The translations under genes and the position numbers were made by a program. 37,716 nt of DNA from a virus, in IMG/VR virus record IMGVR_UViG_3300027749_000252, positions 1 to 37,716 of that record, one strand, 5' to 3'. Each line of letters starts with the position of its first letter. The first letter of the stretch is position 1. Below, piece after piece: positions 1-8,121 of the stretch. Under the pieces are notes generated by a model. The model saw only the letters and a list, made by a program, of their open reading frames with translations. It made no database searches and was not told the origin of the DNA.

Positions 1-127
1 TAATTAAAAACCCAGTACCAAATGACGCATTTGTTTTGAACGCAATTCCGGTTGCAGCTGAAGATCCATCCGCAACAAACGAAGTGCAAGAAGATCCTGT
101 GACTCGACCAATGACAGCATTTGAAGA
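1..127. repeat. Terminal direct repeat, left copy (assembly overlap)
   Basis: Bases 1-127 are identical to 37590-37716. A 127-base exact end overlap is what a k=127 de Bruijn assembler leaves on a circular or circularly permuted molecule. The fiber gene reads through the join in frame, so this is most likely one locus seen twice and not a biological terminal repeat. Unique length is 37,589 bp. Confidence 0.9.
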
Positions 128-3100
128 GGCGTTCGTTTGCTCGAATCCGGCTGTAGCCGACGAATTGCCTGAAGTTGATCCAGAAGCGTACAGCGTGAAT
201 CGGTTGGTTAGAGTGACGTTTGTCCCTGCGATGGGTGCACCAGCAAGATACAAAGAAGCCGAATTGGTGTACGTTACCGAAGCATTTGTTGATGCAAGTG
301 TCGGTACACCAAACGAATTGACCATGTTGTTAGTTACGGTCGTAGATGCAGCGGTACTTGTATCTGTGAAGGTTGCAGGCTCGTGATACGATTGAATACC
401 AGTCAAGCCCCATGCTGACGCAGAAATTGCGCCACCAACATCAAGTCTTGCCGTTGGAGTGTTTACACCAATACCAACAAATCCGTTGGTATCAATTCGC
501 ATTTGTTCTGTTGCTCCAAAGGTGTTTCCAGCAGTTAAGCCAATATTTGTGAAGAACCTATGCGCTCCTGAATCTTGCCAGTAGCCTGCCGCACTTGTTT
601 CAGTGGCAGTAAAATTCGTGCTGTTATAATAAGCCCCGGTTGAACTGATCATCGAGTTTGTATTTCTTGTTGTTAAGAAATAACCCGTAGCACCCGATCC
701 GGTCGCATTAACTGTAAGGCCTGTATAAAACGTGCCGAGATAATTTGTTAGGTTGTTCGAGGCAAAAGCCCCTAAAGTCCACCATCCACGATCAAGAGAC
801 ATTCTCCTTGTTGGAGTGTAAGTGTTTCCTGACGTTAATCCTGTGTCAGAATAAAATGTCATTACGGCCGCATTGAATTGAATCAACCCGTTAGCCGTTC
901 CGACCGCTTGCGGAGTTTGTGCCGATGTTCGAGCGTTACCGACGTAAGTTCCACTGGCGTTGGTGTCGCTGATATAAAATCCTGAAGTAGTATTGTTGTT
1001 GTAACCAACACGAAGTCCAGATGATCCACCGTTTGCGAGAACTTCAAAAGTGGCATTCGATCCCGATAACGCACCGCTTGCCCCAGTCCCGACAACCATT
1101 GAACCTGACTGGATTGAAACCATCGGAGCTGTTGTGGAGTTTGTTGTGAAAATATTAAATCTTGGAGACGCCGTTGTGCCGTAAGCCTGAATATAGAATT
1201 GGTTTACAGCGGATTGACCAAAGGCAAACTTTCCAGTGTTTGCGCCAGTGATGTTTTGAAAAACCATTCGATCACCGGCAGATTGAGATCCTGCGAGTGC
1301 TGGAGCAGCAGTTGAACCGTTAAAAAACCATGCACCAGAATTTGAGTATCCTGTGTAAGCGTTACTCAATGTGACGTTTGTTCCTGCTGTCGGAGGGCCA
1401 GCAAGATAGAGTGTTGAAGCATCAGTAAAAGTAACTGCCGTATTTGTTGCGGCAAGAGTTGGCGTTGCAATCGCATTCACCATGTTGGTCGCAACCGTAG
1501 TGGATGCAGCAGTGCTTGTGTCGGTGTATGTGACCGCATCTTGTCTGACTGCAATACCACTTGATCCCCAGGCCGATGCACTTAGGGCAGTCGTGCCCAT
1601 GTGTAACCTAGCAGATGGAGTCGATGAGCTGAATCCAACAAAACCCGTTGGAGTCATGGACAATCTGCTTGTACTACTGACTTGATAATCAAAGATTCTT
1701 GAGTTTGCGCCCGATGCAGTGTTTGTTATGTTGATCAACGATCCTGTGAATGCGCCTGAAGCATTATTCCATGTCTGGGTATAAGACTGAGCCGTCAACG
1801 TGGAGGCCGTCGTGAATGACGCCGGAGTGTATGAAGTAATCCCTGAGGTATTTAACAACGTCCAGAAAATCGTCGATATTCCTGCGCTTGAGGTACTTCG
1901 ATCACGGAACGCAATTCCGTTTGATCCGCTCAACAGAGTGGTATAACCCCCTGCCGATCCGAATGAGTATTGAGTTCCGTAAAGGATTGACCCATCTTGA
2001 ACGATAGATAGAATGTTTGATGCCGCACTGTTTTTAACAATCAACATCGGCGTTGTTTGAGTCGGCGCACCTTGTAGGATCAATGCGGTTTCATCGACGG
2101 TCGGAGAGGTCGTTACATGGATTTTTGCAAGCGGAGTTTGGTTGGTATAAGCCGCATTTAAAAACTGAACTCTGCCGATAGCCAAAAAAGAACTGCCATT
2201 CACCGCAGTAACATTCACTCGATAATATCGAAACGATACTGGACTTGCCAATGAGTAGGATCGAGACTCCGCAGATCCCCATGCTGTTTGGGCTGATCTT
2301 GTATCAATTACGGTTTGTTCTCCTGCAAACGCACCAGTGTTTGATCCAAGTAATTGCCATGCTTGCGCCATACTGCTGTTCGCAGACGAAGACGCAATCA
2401 GGTTATAGCTATTAATTGTTACAGATGTAGTTAAATCAATTTGAACCCACTGAGGGTTTGTAAATGGGAGCGAACTTAACCATTCACCGCCACTTACTCC
2501 AGCAGAAAATGCTTTCCACGCTTGATATGAAACAGAATACTCACTGGATGCGCTTGTGACTTGCGAAGATGTTGGACTCGAAGTTGTATTCGACGTCATT
2601 GCATTAATAGGATATGTCGTCGCTGTGTTGGTCGACCCTACCGCCATTCGAGTGCTTGCAGTAGACCAGTAAAGGTTGATGTTGTCTTGCGCAAGATTGG
2701 TGCTAGCGTCGATGAACGGAATCGAGCCTGAAGTTAAAGAAGCAAATCGAGCCGTTCCGACAAGATGGAATGCCGTAGCAGGAGATGAAGTACCAATACC
2801 AAGGCGGTTATTTGCTTCGTCATACGCAGACGTTCCGAGGTAAATTTTCCCCTTGGTGGCGTTGTTAGTAGAAGAGAGCGTCAATGCTTCACCCGATGCC
2901 GTACCCCCAATCACACCCTGACCACCCGCTTTACCCGTGGAAAGATTAACGGTGATCGTGCTTGAGGTATTGGTCAAACCAGTGCTGAAAGTATATGAGG
3001 CCGCCGGAGGAATGTCAGACAAAAACGCAAGTGTTCCAGAAGAGTCCTGAAGAGTATATCTGCGATTTCCGGTTGCAGAACTTGCAAAAATCCTTTGGTA

Positions 3101-4675
3101 TCCATCACTCTTAGTCCACGCAAATTCACTGTTATCGTCCGCAAAAATTCTAACACCGCTTGCAGGGCCAGACGGAGTGATAGACTGACGTGGAATTTCG
3201 ACAAGCCCGGTTCCAGCCGTTCCGGTAAGTTGAACATTTAATCCACGAATCGCTCCACCCACAACAATTTCATTTGTTACATTAAAATTACCATCACCCC
3301 AGGAAGCGGTCGTAATTCCAGAAGTATCAGCAAGTGTTCTATTTGCAAAGTCTGCCGAAAGTGTTGCGGACGAATCGTTTAAGGTAATGTTTTGCCAATC
3401 AAAAATAACGGTGCTAAATGAGTCCAATAAATATCTATTGTCAATATCAATTGATTTTTGATTATAAGGATCAAAAATTGTGCCGTCGGTTAAATTAAAC
3501 CTTAAAACACTGGTTGAGTAAATGTTGTCAGCCCACACCTTGTCCCACGAAAGGTTATTGTTCCCGAGAGAAAAAGTGGAGGTGGCGTTTGGCACAAGAT
3601 GAGCGTTTATCTCTGTCGGACTAGACAGGTTTGAAAGATAAGTGTTTGCAGGAGTGTAACCAATCGCATCCTGTTTTGCGTTGAAGGTCGCCCAATCAAT
3701 CGCAGACAAAAACCCGTCTTGGGTAGAAGACGATTGCTTCACCTGAATGGTGGTGCCCGTTCCAATGACCGCCCCCAATCCGTTTCCGATTGTAAGAACG
3801 GATGAAGTTGATTCGGTCAGGTTTCCGAAGGTCAGTGCGTTTTGCTTTCCGTTGAATACCGACCAATCCGAATTCAGCAAGTATCCGCTCTGAGTTGCGT
3901 TCGCTTGTTGAATGCTGAATTGTCCAGTGCTCGAATTATAGGAAAGAGGAGTGAGGGCAGAAAGAACACCACGGGCCAATGCACTCGTGAAGTAAAGATT
4001 GGTCGATCCTTGAGAGATGTTGTCAGTATTGAGAACCACCGCTCCGGTCAAACCATTGACTGAAGTTACGGATTCATAGTTTGCAATTTTATCCCAATAA
4101 GATCCGTTGAAGATAATCCAGTCACCAACCGACCAAGACCCAATTCCATCAATGACGGTGTTTCCGGCTATGCTTACCTTGTAGTAATCGCCGTTTGTCC
4201 CGACTCCGCTGACAATGATCGGGGTATTGGTGGAGGCATTCCACAATCCAAGGAAATTAAGACCACCGATGATTCCAGATGGGATGTATCCAACGGGAAT
4301 GTGATTGGTGCTATCAAGGGGAGCGTATCCGTTGGCAACTCCCTTGTTCGCCAAGTTCTCTGGAGTAAACCCAAGAGCCACTTGTTTGGCGTTGAAAACC
4401 GCCCAATCAACCGATGAAAGATATCCGTTTGAAGATGGCCCCGATTGAAGGATTGAAATGTTGTTTGCGGTAACAACGATCGGAGGAGTCCCGGTCATCC
4501 CAAGACCGGAATCAATCCACTCGGTGTCGTAATTGGTGCCCGATGCTTTGGCAAGAATCTGTCCGGCTGACCCACCTGGGGGCACACCTTCCCCAACCGC
4601 ACCTTGAACCCCAGTATCTTGAATGATGATGATTTCAGGATCGGAATTTAAAACGATGATTTGATTTTGGCTCAT
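1..4675 (-). CDS. Long tail fiber protein, N-terminal part (continues at 36541-37589)
   Basis: I read this frame from the ATG at 4675 to base 1 and found no stop. Through the end overlap it continues to the TAA at 36541, for about 1,907 residues (5,724 bp, divisible by three). The N-terminus has a glycine-rich, collagen-like stretch (about residues 20-40) and three 'GYLSSVDWAVFNAKQ'-type repeats (near residues 82, 263 and 318). Shaft repeats such as 'LGIGTSSPATAFHLVG' recur further on. Residues about 705-840 resemble a discoidin (F5/8 type C) carbohydrate-binding domain, with 'PQWVQIDL' and 'SFRYYRVNVT'. Two roughly 50-residue repeats with 'LYLAGAPIAGTNV'-like cores lie near residues 1048-1107 and 1433-1493. 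The role is host recognition at the baseplate. The start overlaps the previous stop as ATGA. Confidence 0.9.
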   Translation of the reverse strand, partial: MSQNQIIVLNSDPEIIIIQDTGVQGAVGEGVPPGGSAGQILAKASGTNYDTEWIDSGLGMTGTPPIVVTANNISILQSGPSSNGYLSSVDWAVFNAKQVALGFTPENLANKGVANGYAPLDSTNHIPVGYIPSGIIGGLNFLGLWNASTNTPIIVSGVGTNGDYYKVSIAGNTVIDGIGSWSVGDWIIFNGSYWDKIANYESVTSVNGLTGAVVLNTDNISQGSTNLYFTSALARGVLSALTPLSYNSSTGQFSIQQANATQSGYLLNSDWSVFNGKQNALTFGNLTESTSSVLTIGNGLGAVIGTGTTIQVKQSSSTQDGFLSAIDWATFNAKQDAIGYTPANTYLSNLSSPTEINAHLVPNATSTFSLGNNNLSWDKVWADNIYSTSVLRFNLTDGTIFDPYNQKSIDIDNRYLLDSFSTVIFDWQNITLNDSSATLSADFANRTLADTSGITTASWGDGNFNVTNEIVVGGAIRGLNVQLTGTAGTGLVEIPRQSITPSGPASGVRIFADDNSEFAWTKSDGYQRIFASSATGNRRYTLQDSSGTLAFLSDIPPAASYTFSTGLTNTSSTITVNLSTGKAGGQGVIGGTASGEALTLSSTNNATKGKIYLGTSAYDEANNRLGIGTSSPATAFHLVGTARFASLTSGSIPFIDASTNLAQDNINLYWSTASTRMAVGSTNTATTYPINAMTSNTTSSPTSSQVTSASSEYSVSYQAWKAFSAGVSGGEWLSSLPFTNPQWVQIDLTTSVTINSYNLIASSSANSSMAQAWQLLGSNTGAFAGEQTVIDTRSAQTAWGSAESRSYSLASPVSFRYYRVNVTAVNGSSFLAIGRVQFLNAAYTNQTPLAKIHVTTSPTVDETALILQGAPTQTTPMLIVKNSAASNILSIVQDGSILYGTQYSFGSAGGYTTLLSGSNGIAFRDRSTSSAGISTIFWTLLNTSGITSYTPASFTTASTLTAQSYTQTWNNASGAFTGSLINITNTASGANSRIFDYQVSSTSRLSMTPTGFVGFSSSTPSARLHMGTTALSASAWGSSGIAVRQDAVTYTDTSTAASTTVATNMVNAIATPTLAATNTAVTFTDASTLYLAGPPTAGTNVTLSNAYTGYSNSGAWFFNGSTAAPALAGSQSAGDRMVFQNITGANTGKFAFGQSAVNQFYIQAYGTTASPRFNIFTTNSTTAPMVSIQSGSMVVGTGASGALSGSNATFEVLANGGSSGLRVGYNNNTTSGFYISDTNASGTYVGNARTSAQTPQAVGTANGLIQFNAAVMTFYSDTGLTSGNTYTPTRRMSLDRGWWTLGAFASNNLTNYLGTFYTGLTVNATGSGATGYFLTTRNTNSMISSTGAYYNSTNFTATETSAAGYWQDSGAHRFFTNIGLTAGNTFGATEQMRIDTNGFVGIGVNTPTARLDVGGAISASAWGLTGIQSYHEPATFTDTSTAASTTVTNNMVNSFGVPTLASTNASVTYTNSASLYLAGAPIAGTNVTLTNRFTLYASGSTSGNSSATAGFEQTNASSNAVIGRVTGSSCTSFVADGSSAATGIAFKTNASFGTGFLI

Positions 4676-5049
4676 GATGTTACCTCCGGCGATACAAAGA
4701 CCGCGCCCTGAATCAGTCGTCTTACTTCTGATCCAGTATTGAGAAAAATATCCCAAGTGTAATTGGTGGTGTTGTTTTGAAAATCGACTGCCGGATTAAC
4801 TGGAATGGAAGCAGTCTGAGCAGAGGTCAATGAAATACTAAATTGACCGACTGTTGCAGGAACGGTTTGATTAGCGATAACAATAGTAAAAGATTGAGTG
4901 ATAGTAGGATCACTATACGAACGGCGAATCTGCGCATTTAAAGTCATTCCAGTAAGATTGATGGCGGTACCAGTGGAATCTTTATACTGCATGGTTCGGG
5001 TAAATGTCGCTCCCTGTTCAATCAAAAGATCATAAATTCCTGCGCTCAT
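4672..5049 (-). CDS. Small baseplate/fiber-associated structural protein (BppU-like fold)
   Basis: A 125-residue, beta-rich protein. It has the pattern 'IEQGATFTRTMQYKD...G', 'INLTGMTLNAQIR' (residues about 30-43) and a C-terminus ending 'FVSPEVTS'. This layout recurs in small phage proteins next to fibers or upper-baseplate proteins and suggests an Ig-like or BppU N-terminal fold. It sits between the o-spanin and the giant fiber, overlapping the fiber start by ATGA, so it may form the fiber attachment or collar. The family resemblance is from memory of the pattern. There are no cysteines and no signal peptide. The exact role is unproven. Confidence 0.6.
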   Translation of the reverse strand: MSAGIYDLLIEQGATFTRTMQYKDSTGTAINLTGMTLNAQIRRSYSDPTITQSFTIVIANQTVPATVGQFSISLTSAQTASIPVNPAVDFQNNTTNYTWDIFLNTGSEVRRLIQGAVFVSPEVTS

Positions 5050-5352
5050 TTATTTGACCCCACCATTCCTACATTGTAACAGTTCTTCTTGGATTTTAAA
5101 AACATAGCCAGAATAGTCTTTGAAAGTATTCAAGTCCATGCAATGTGCATTTTTAAAGTCCGGATCTGAGACGCGAAATTCTTTCGCAATAGACGGATCT
5201 TTGATCCGATTGCACAAAAAAACAGAGTTTAAAGGCTCGGCCTCATCATAGAAAAAAGTGCAGACCCATCCGTCCGGCTGATCGGGCAAGCTCGCGCATC
5301 CATTAATAACGACTAAGCTAAGGAATGTTAGTAGTGATTTCCTTATTCGCAA
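5050..5352 (-). CDS. o-spanin, Rz1-like outer-membrane lipoprotein
   Basis: About 100 residues from the TTG at 5352. This start is preceded by AAGAAGAGG with six bases of spacing and gives a textbook lipoprotein signal: 'RIRK', a hydrophobic core, then lipobox 'VINGCAS'. The frame is open to an ATG further upstream (5409), but that would place about 20 extra charged residues before the signal. The mature part has further cysteines, for example in 'GWVCTFF' and 'LQCRNGG'. The 5' end overlaps the 3' end of the i-spanin gene in another frame, as in Rz/Rz1 pairs. It would be anchored in the outer membrane and bridge the periplasm with the i-spanin to fuse the membranes at lysis. The lipobox supports a Gram-negative host. 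Confidence 0.7.
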   Translation of the reverse strand: MRIRKSLLTFLSLVVINGCASLPDQPDGWVCTFFYDEAEPLNSVFLCNRIKDPSIAKEFRVSDPDFKNAHCMDLNTFKDYSGYVFKIQEELLQCRNGGVK

Positions 5353-5521
5353 TTTGCGCCTCTTCTTTGGTTTTGGCAATCTTGGCTTGTTCGATGGCCT
5401 TTGCTTCATTTGAAGCCCGGGACCGCTCTTTTGCAAGCTCAATTTCTTTAATCAAAGACCCGATTACTGAGAAGATTTTGGGAAGCGCAACGATAACTTG
5501 AAGGATTAAACTCAGGCTCAT
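5318..5521 (-). CDS. i-spanin, Rz-like inner-membrane protein
   Basis: 67 residues with one N-terminal hydrophobic segment ('LSLILQVIVALPKIFSVIGS', residues 2-21), followed by a strongly charged helix rich in Lys, Glu and Ala likely to form a coiled coil. An inner-membrane anchor with a periplasmic coiled coil is the i-spanin design. The overlapping lipoprotein gene downstream completes the pair. It is shorter than lambda Rz (about 150 residues), so this call rests on architecture and context. The start overlaps the upstream stop by ATGA. Confidence 0.6.
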   Translation of the reverse strand: MSLSLILQVIVALPKIFSVIGSLIKEIELAKERSRASNEAKAIEQAKIAKTKEEAQIANKEITTNIP

Positions 5522-5790
5522 TTCTTGATCGCTCCGACGAGCTTCACGATCTCAGGGATAGCAAATGCTACGATCTCAAGTCCTTCAGCCAGTGTAATAG
5601 CTTTAAGGTCTGAAGGCACTTTGTCGATTTCATTATACGCAAGAATGATCTTTTTCTTGAGTTCTTCATTCGCTTGAATCTTAACGATAATATCCGCAAT
5701 GTCGGACGCTTGAACCCCATCTTTAAATTCCTCTGCCAAAAGTCCTGCAATCGCTAAAAGTCCGACCAGTACGTCCTTAGTGTTCTGCAT
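5518..5790 (-). CDS. Small helical protein of the lysis region, unknown function
   Basis: 90 residues. It has two weakly hydrophobic helices, one at residues 7-20 ('VLVGLLAIAGLLAEE') and one near the C-terminus ('LEIVAFAIPEIVKLVGAIKK'), around a charged middle. A strong AAGGATAGG ribosome binding site precedes the ATG at 5790. It lies directly upstream of the spanins and downstream of a membrane/coiled-coil protein. It may belong to lysis (holin-like or accessory), but no family is recognised. The downstream gene starts inside its stop codon. Confidence 0.55.
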   Translation of the reverse strand: MQNTKDVLVGLLAIAGLLAEEFKDGVQASDIADIIVKIQANEELKKKIILAYNEIDKVPSDLKAITLAEGLEIVAFAIPEIVKLVGAIKK

Positions 5791-5791
5791 C

Positions 5792-6037
5792 CTATCCTTC
5801 TTTCTTATCGCTTAAAAATCGACCCTCAAGCCTTGAGAGTGACCGCTCAATATAGGATAGCTTGTCCATGATCTTGGAGTCCAGAGCATCATGCTTTTCA
5901 TCGAGCTTTTGAATGCGAATCGACATTTCTTTGGCCTTATCCTGCACCGCAATAAGTTTGCCTTCGAGCCTCACAAGCCAGATGATCCCACCGACTGCGC
6001 TTAGTACTACAGTTGAAAGTTCAAGTGAAAAGCTCAT
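5792..6037 (-). CDS. Membrane-anchored coiled-coil protein, possible holin or lysis accessory
   Basis: 81 residues. One N-terminal membrane segment ('TVVLSAVGGIIWLV', residues 9-22) is followed by a long amphipathic helix with heptad-like spacing from about residue 30 to 75. GGAGGAT precedes the ATG at 6037. A single N-terminal helix plus coiled coil resembles small holin or XhlA-type accessory proteins and also short i-spanins. The neighbours are lysis genes on one side and a collar fiber on the other. The function is an inference from position and topology. Confidence 0.55.
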   Translation of the reverse strand: MSFSLELSTVVLSAVGGIIWLVRLEGKLIAVQDKAKEMSIRIQKLDEKHDALDSKIMDKLSYIERSLSRLEGRFLSDKKEG

Positions 6038-6038
6038 G

Positions 6039-6476
6039 TCATCCTCCGATCATTGCCTTGATTTCATCATCTGTGAGACCAAGTGCTTTAAGTTTTGCCG
6101 AGGCGGTTTCAAGGCGAGATTGACGGGCTACGCGCTCGGCTTCTCTTTTTTGATCTGCAAGTTTTTGAGCTTCAATGATGGCGTTTTTTGCGTCTTCATG
6201 TTCTTTTTGCTCTTTGGCAAATTTTTCTTTTTGCTCGATAATTGCTTGCTCTTCGGCCTTTTTTGCAAGGTAAACAGGATCATCTCCTGAAACCCATTTT
6301 TCACCATCAAACTTGTATGCTTTGCCTTCTTTTAGCTTTTTTGATGGCAGTTCTACAGTAACCACGTTTTCAGGCGTTAAAAATTCTGGCTCGCCTTCAA
6401 TGTGCGACATTGGGTTTTTTTGGCAGATATGAGTTCCAACAATGAATCCGTCTTGATTGATAATATATGATTCCAT
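6039..6476 (-). CDS. Fiber-associated protein with long charged helix
   Basis: 145 residues. The N-terminal 65 residues look globular and include 'AYKFDGEKWV'. Residues about 70-125 form a Lys/Glu/Ala-rich helix, probably a coiled coil. The C-terminus, 'LKALGLTDDEIKAMIGG', resembles short helical hairpins seen at the ends of tail fiber assembly proteins. It lies directly downstream of the collar-domain fiber, the usual place for a fiber chaperone or a small attachment protein. The role is inferred from position only. Confidence 0.55.
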   Translation of the reverse strand: MESYIINQDGFIVGTHICQKNPMSHIEGEPEFLTPENVVTVELPSKKLKEGKAYKFDGEKWVSGDDPVYLAKKAEEQAIIEQKEKFAKEQKEHEDAKNAIIEAQKLADQKREAERVARQSRLETASAKLKALGLTDDEIKAMIGG

Positions 6477-6483
6477 ATTTTCC

Positions 6484-7341
6484 TCAGAATTTGATGATAT
6501 AATTCAATGAAATGTTGGCAGGTTGAGTTTCGGTTCCGACTCCGTTTGTTGCGATGATTGTTCCCGAATAATCCGTATCAACATAATATGCTCCAGATCT
6601 GTTCGATCCGCTATCTGCATTAGCTGGCCCACTTGTTCCAGAAACTCTGTGTCTGTGATTTCCTCCTCCGTGATCGTGAGCAGGAAATTGGTCATTCTGA
6701 CGGAAGGCATAGGCTCCGGTATATGTGACCGATCCAATCGTCTGAGTTCCTACGCCTCGAACAAAAATACCCCGTGTGTTGGGAAGATTAAAGCTTCCCC
6801 CTGATCCACCGAAGGAATACCCAATTATGCTAAAAAGCCGTGCATAAGTAGTTGTCGATAGAGATGATCCATCACAGTATAAAAAACCGAGCGGAGCAGA
6901 TCCAGGATTTCCGGCATACATTTGAACCGATCCTACCGGAGTCGCAAGGTTGGTATAACTGACCCAGTATGAAAGATTGGTTAAGGCGTTGCCCGTGTTG
7001 TTGTCAGCCAATGAAACGTAGATATTTCCGTATCCATCTTGTGCCAAACCTCCCACATAGTATGTGGTTGATGAGTTCCATTCAGGTACACCCGATTGAA
7101 ACAGGTATGCGAGCTGATAGAATGCCACATAATGAAGCGAGTTCATGTCTTCGATCGCAGGGGAGTTACCACCGAGAACGGCACTAAACCATCCTCCGTC
7201 CCAGTTTCCGAGTGCTTGCATGACCGCAGGATCGGTTGTGGTTGTTGGGCTTCCTGCCGCGAGTGATCCGAATTTACCGATCTCTCCGGCATTAGCCGCT
7301 GATCCGAATAGTTTCTGATAAACTCTGCTTAATCTTGCCAT
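6484..7341 (-). CDS. Tail fiber / receptor-binding protein with phage tail collar domain
   Basis: 285 residues. Residues about 137-198 match the tail collar domain: 'GSVQMYAG', 'APLGFLYCDGSSLS', 'SFNLPNTRGIFVRGVG'. Downstream, 'PAHDHGGGNHRHRV' (220-232) carries paired histidines like the metal-binding HxH clusters of T4-type fiber tips. Residues about 86-128 ('WNSSTTYYVGG' to 'YW') resemble a small carbohydrate-binding module of the CBM5/12 kind. TGAGGAGA precedes the ATG. The likely role is a short fiber tip binding the host surface. It follows the DUF2612 baseplate gene. Confidence 0.8.
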   Translation of the reverse strand: MARLSRVYQKLFGSAANAGEIGKFGSLAAGSPTTTTDPAVMQALGNWDGGWFSAVLGGNSPAIEDMNSLHYVAFYQLAYLFQSGVPEWNSSTTYYVGGLAQDGYGNIYVSLADNNTGNALTNLSYWVSYTNLATPVGSVQMYAGNPGSAPLGFLYCDGSSLSTTTYARLFSIIGYSFGGSGGSFNLPNTRGIFVRGVGTQTIGSVTYTGAYAFRQNDQFPAHDHGGGNHRHRVSGTSGPANADSGSNRSGAYYVDTDYSGTIIATNGVGTETQPANISLNYIIKF

Positions 7342-7353
7342 TCTATCGTCTCC

Positions 7354-8121
7354 TCAAGGCACAACAATGGCGAAGGTGTAATCCAGCCATGTCCATGTTG
7401 TATTGTAATTTCCGTAAGTATTAAACCCGTTTACATTGTAACCACTAAAATATTTCCAGTAAGGTCCATTCACAGGTACGTTATCAAAATTCCCTGAAAG
7501 GATATTCTGATAATACTCTCCCCCATATTGAACCACCTGACCGATTGCGTAAGTAATCGTATTACTCCAAATAGGAAAAGCCGTGATCTCATAGCTGATC
7601 ATGCCAAAAAATTGATTCACATTTGGAGCGTAGATAACCGATCCAATCCCGACTCCCATCGGTTTCGGGAGAAGCCCCTGAATCAAGATCATCTCGGCAA
7701 GCTGTGCTGATCCGATTGCAGTGCTGAAAAAATATGACATTTGCATATTTTTAAAATCAAAGACTAGAAAGTCTCCAGGGAAGAATACAGAAATCAGTTT
7801 TTGAATATCATATAAAGATGAACCGCCGTTGTTTCGGATAATCGCAAACTTGATTAGCTGTCTGAAATCAGAGTCAGATAAAGAAATAGGACCGCTAAAA
7901 TCAGTACCATACCGAGTGATCCCGACGTATTTCCCGATGATGTCGAGCTGTACGCCTTCAGCCGTATCCAGATTATAAGAATTTTGAACGGCAACAGGAA
8001 GTTGATTTACGACCACTTCCTGAGTCAATGCCTCAATCGTCGCATAAGCACGGGCTTTCCCTGCATATTGCTTGATGAGGAGATCGGCATAATACTGTGC
8101 AATTTCAAGATCAGTCATCAT
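7354..8121 (-). CDS. DUF2612-family baseplate/tail protein with C-terminal W-x-Y module
   Basis: 255 residues. The N-terminal 170 residues fit the DUF2612 / tail-protein-I type that follows baseplate J in myophages ('AEGVQLDIIGKYVGI', 'DSDFRQLIKFAIIRNNGGSS'). Residues about 190-230 add 'TYAIGQVVQYGGEYYQN', a pattern of small sugar-binding modules. The likely role is to connect J to the fibers at the wedge tip. The start at 8121 overlaps the J stop as ATGA; a second in-frame ATG lies at 8118. Confidence 0.75.
   Translation of the reverse strand: MMTDLEIAQYYADLLIKQYAGKARAYATIEALTQEVVVNQLPVAVQNSYNLDTAEGVQLDIIGKYVGITRYGTDFSGPISLSDSDFRQLIKFAIIRNNGGSSLYDIQKLISVFFPGDFLVFDFKNMQMSYFFSTAIGSAQLAEMILIQGLLPKPMGVGIGSVIYAPNVNQFFGMISYEITAFPIWSNTITYAIGQVVQYGGEYYQNILSGNFDNVPVNGPYWKYFSGYNVNGFNTYGNYNTTWTWLDYTFAIVVP

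Noticed and set aside
36-386. Plus-strand open frame of 116 codons opposite the fiber gene
   Set aside because: Shadow of the fiber; similar frames occur opposite most structural genes here. It also lies across the duplicated ends.
5913-6290. Plus-strand open frame with hydrophobic Phe/Leu-rich C-terminus
   Set aside because: Reverse reading of a Lys/Glu-rich coiled-coil gene gives Phe/Leu-rich false membrane proteins.
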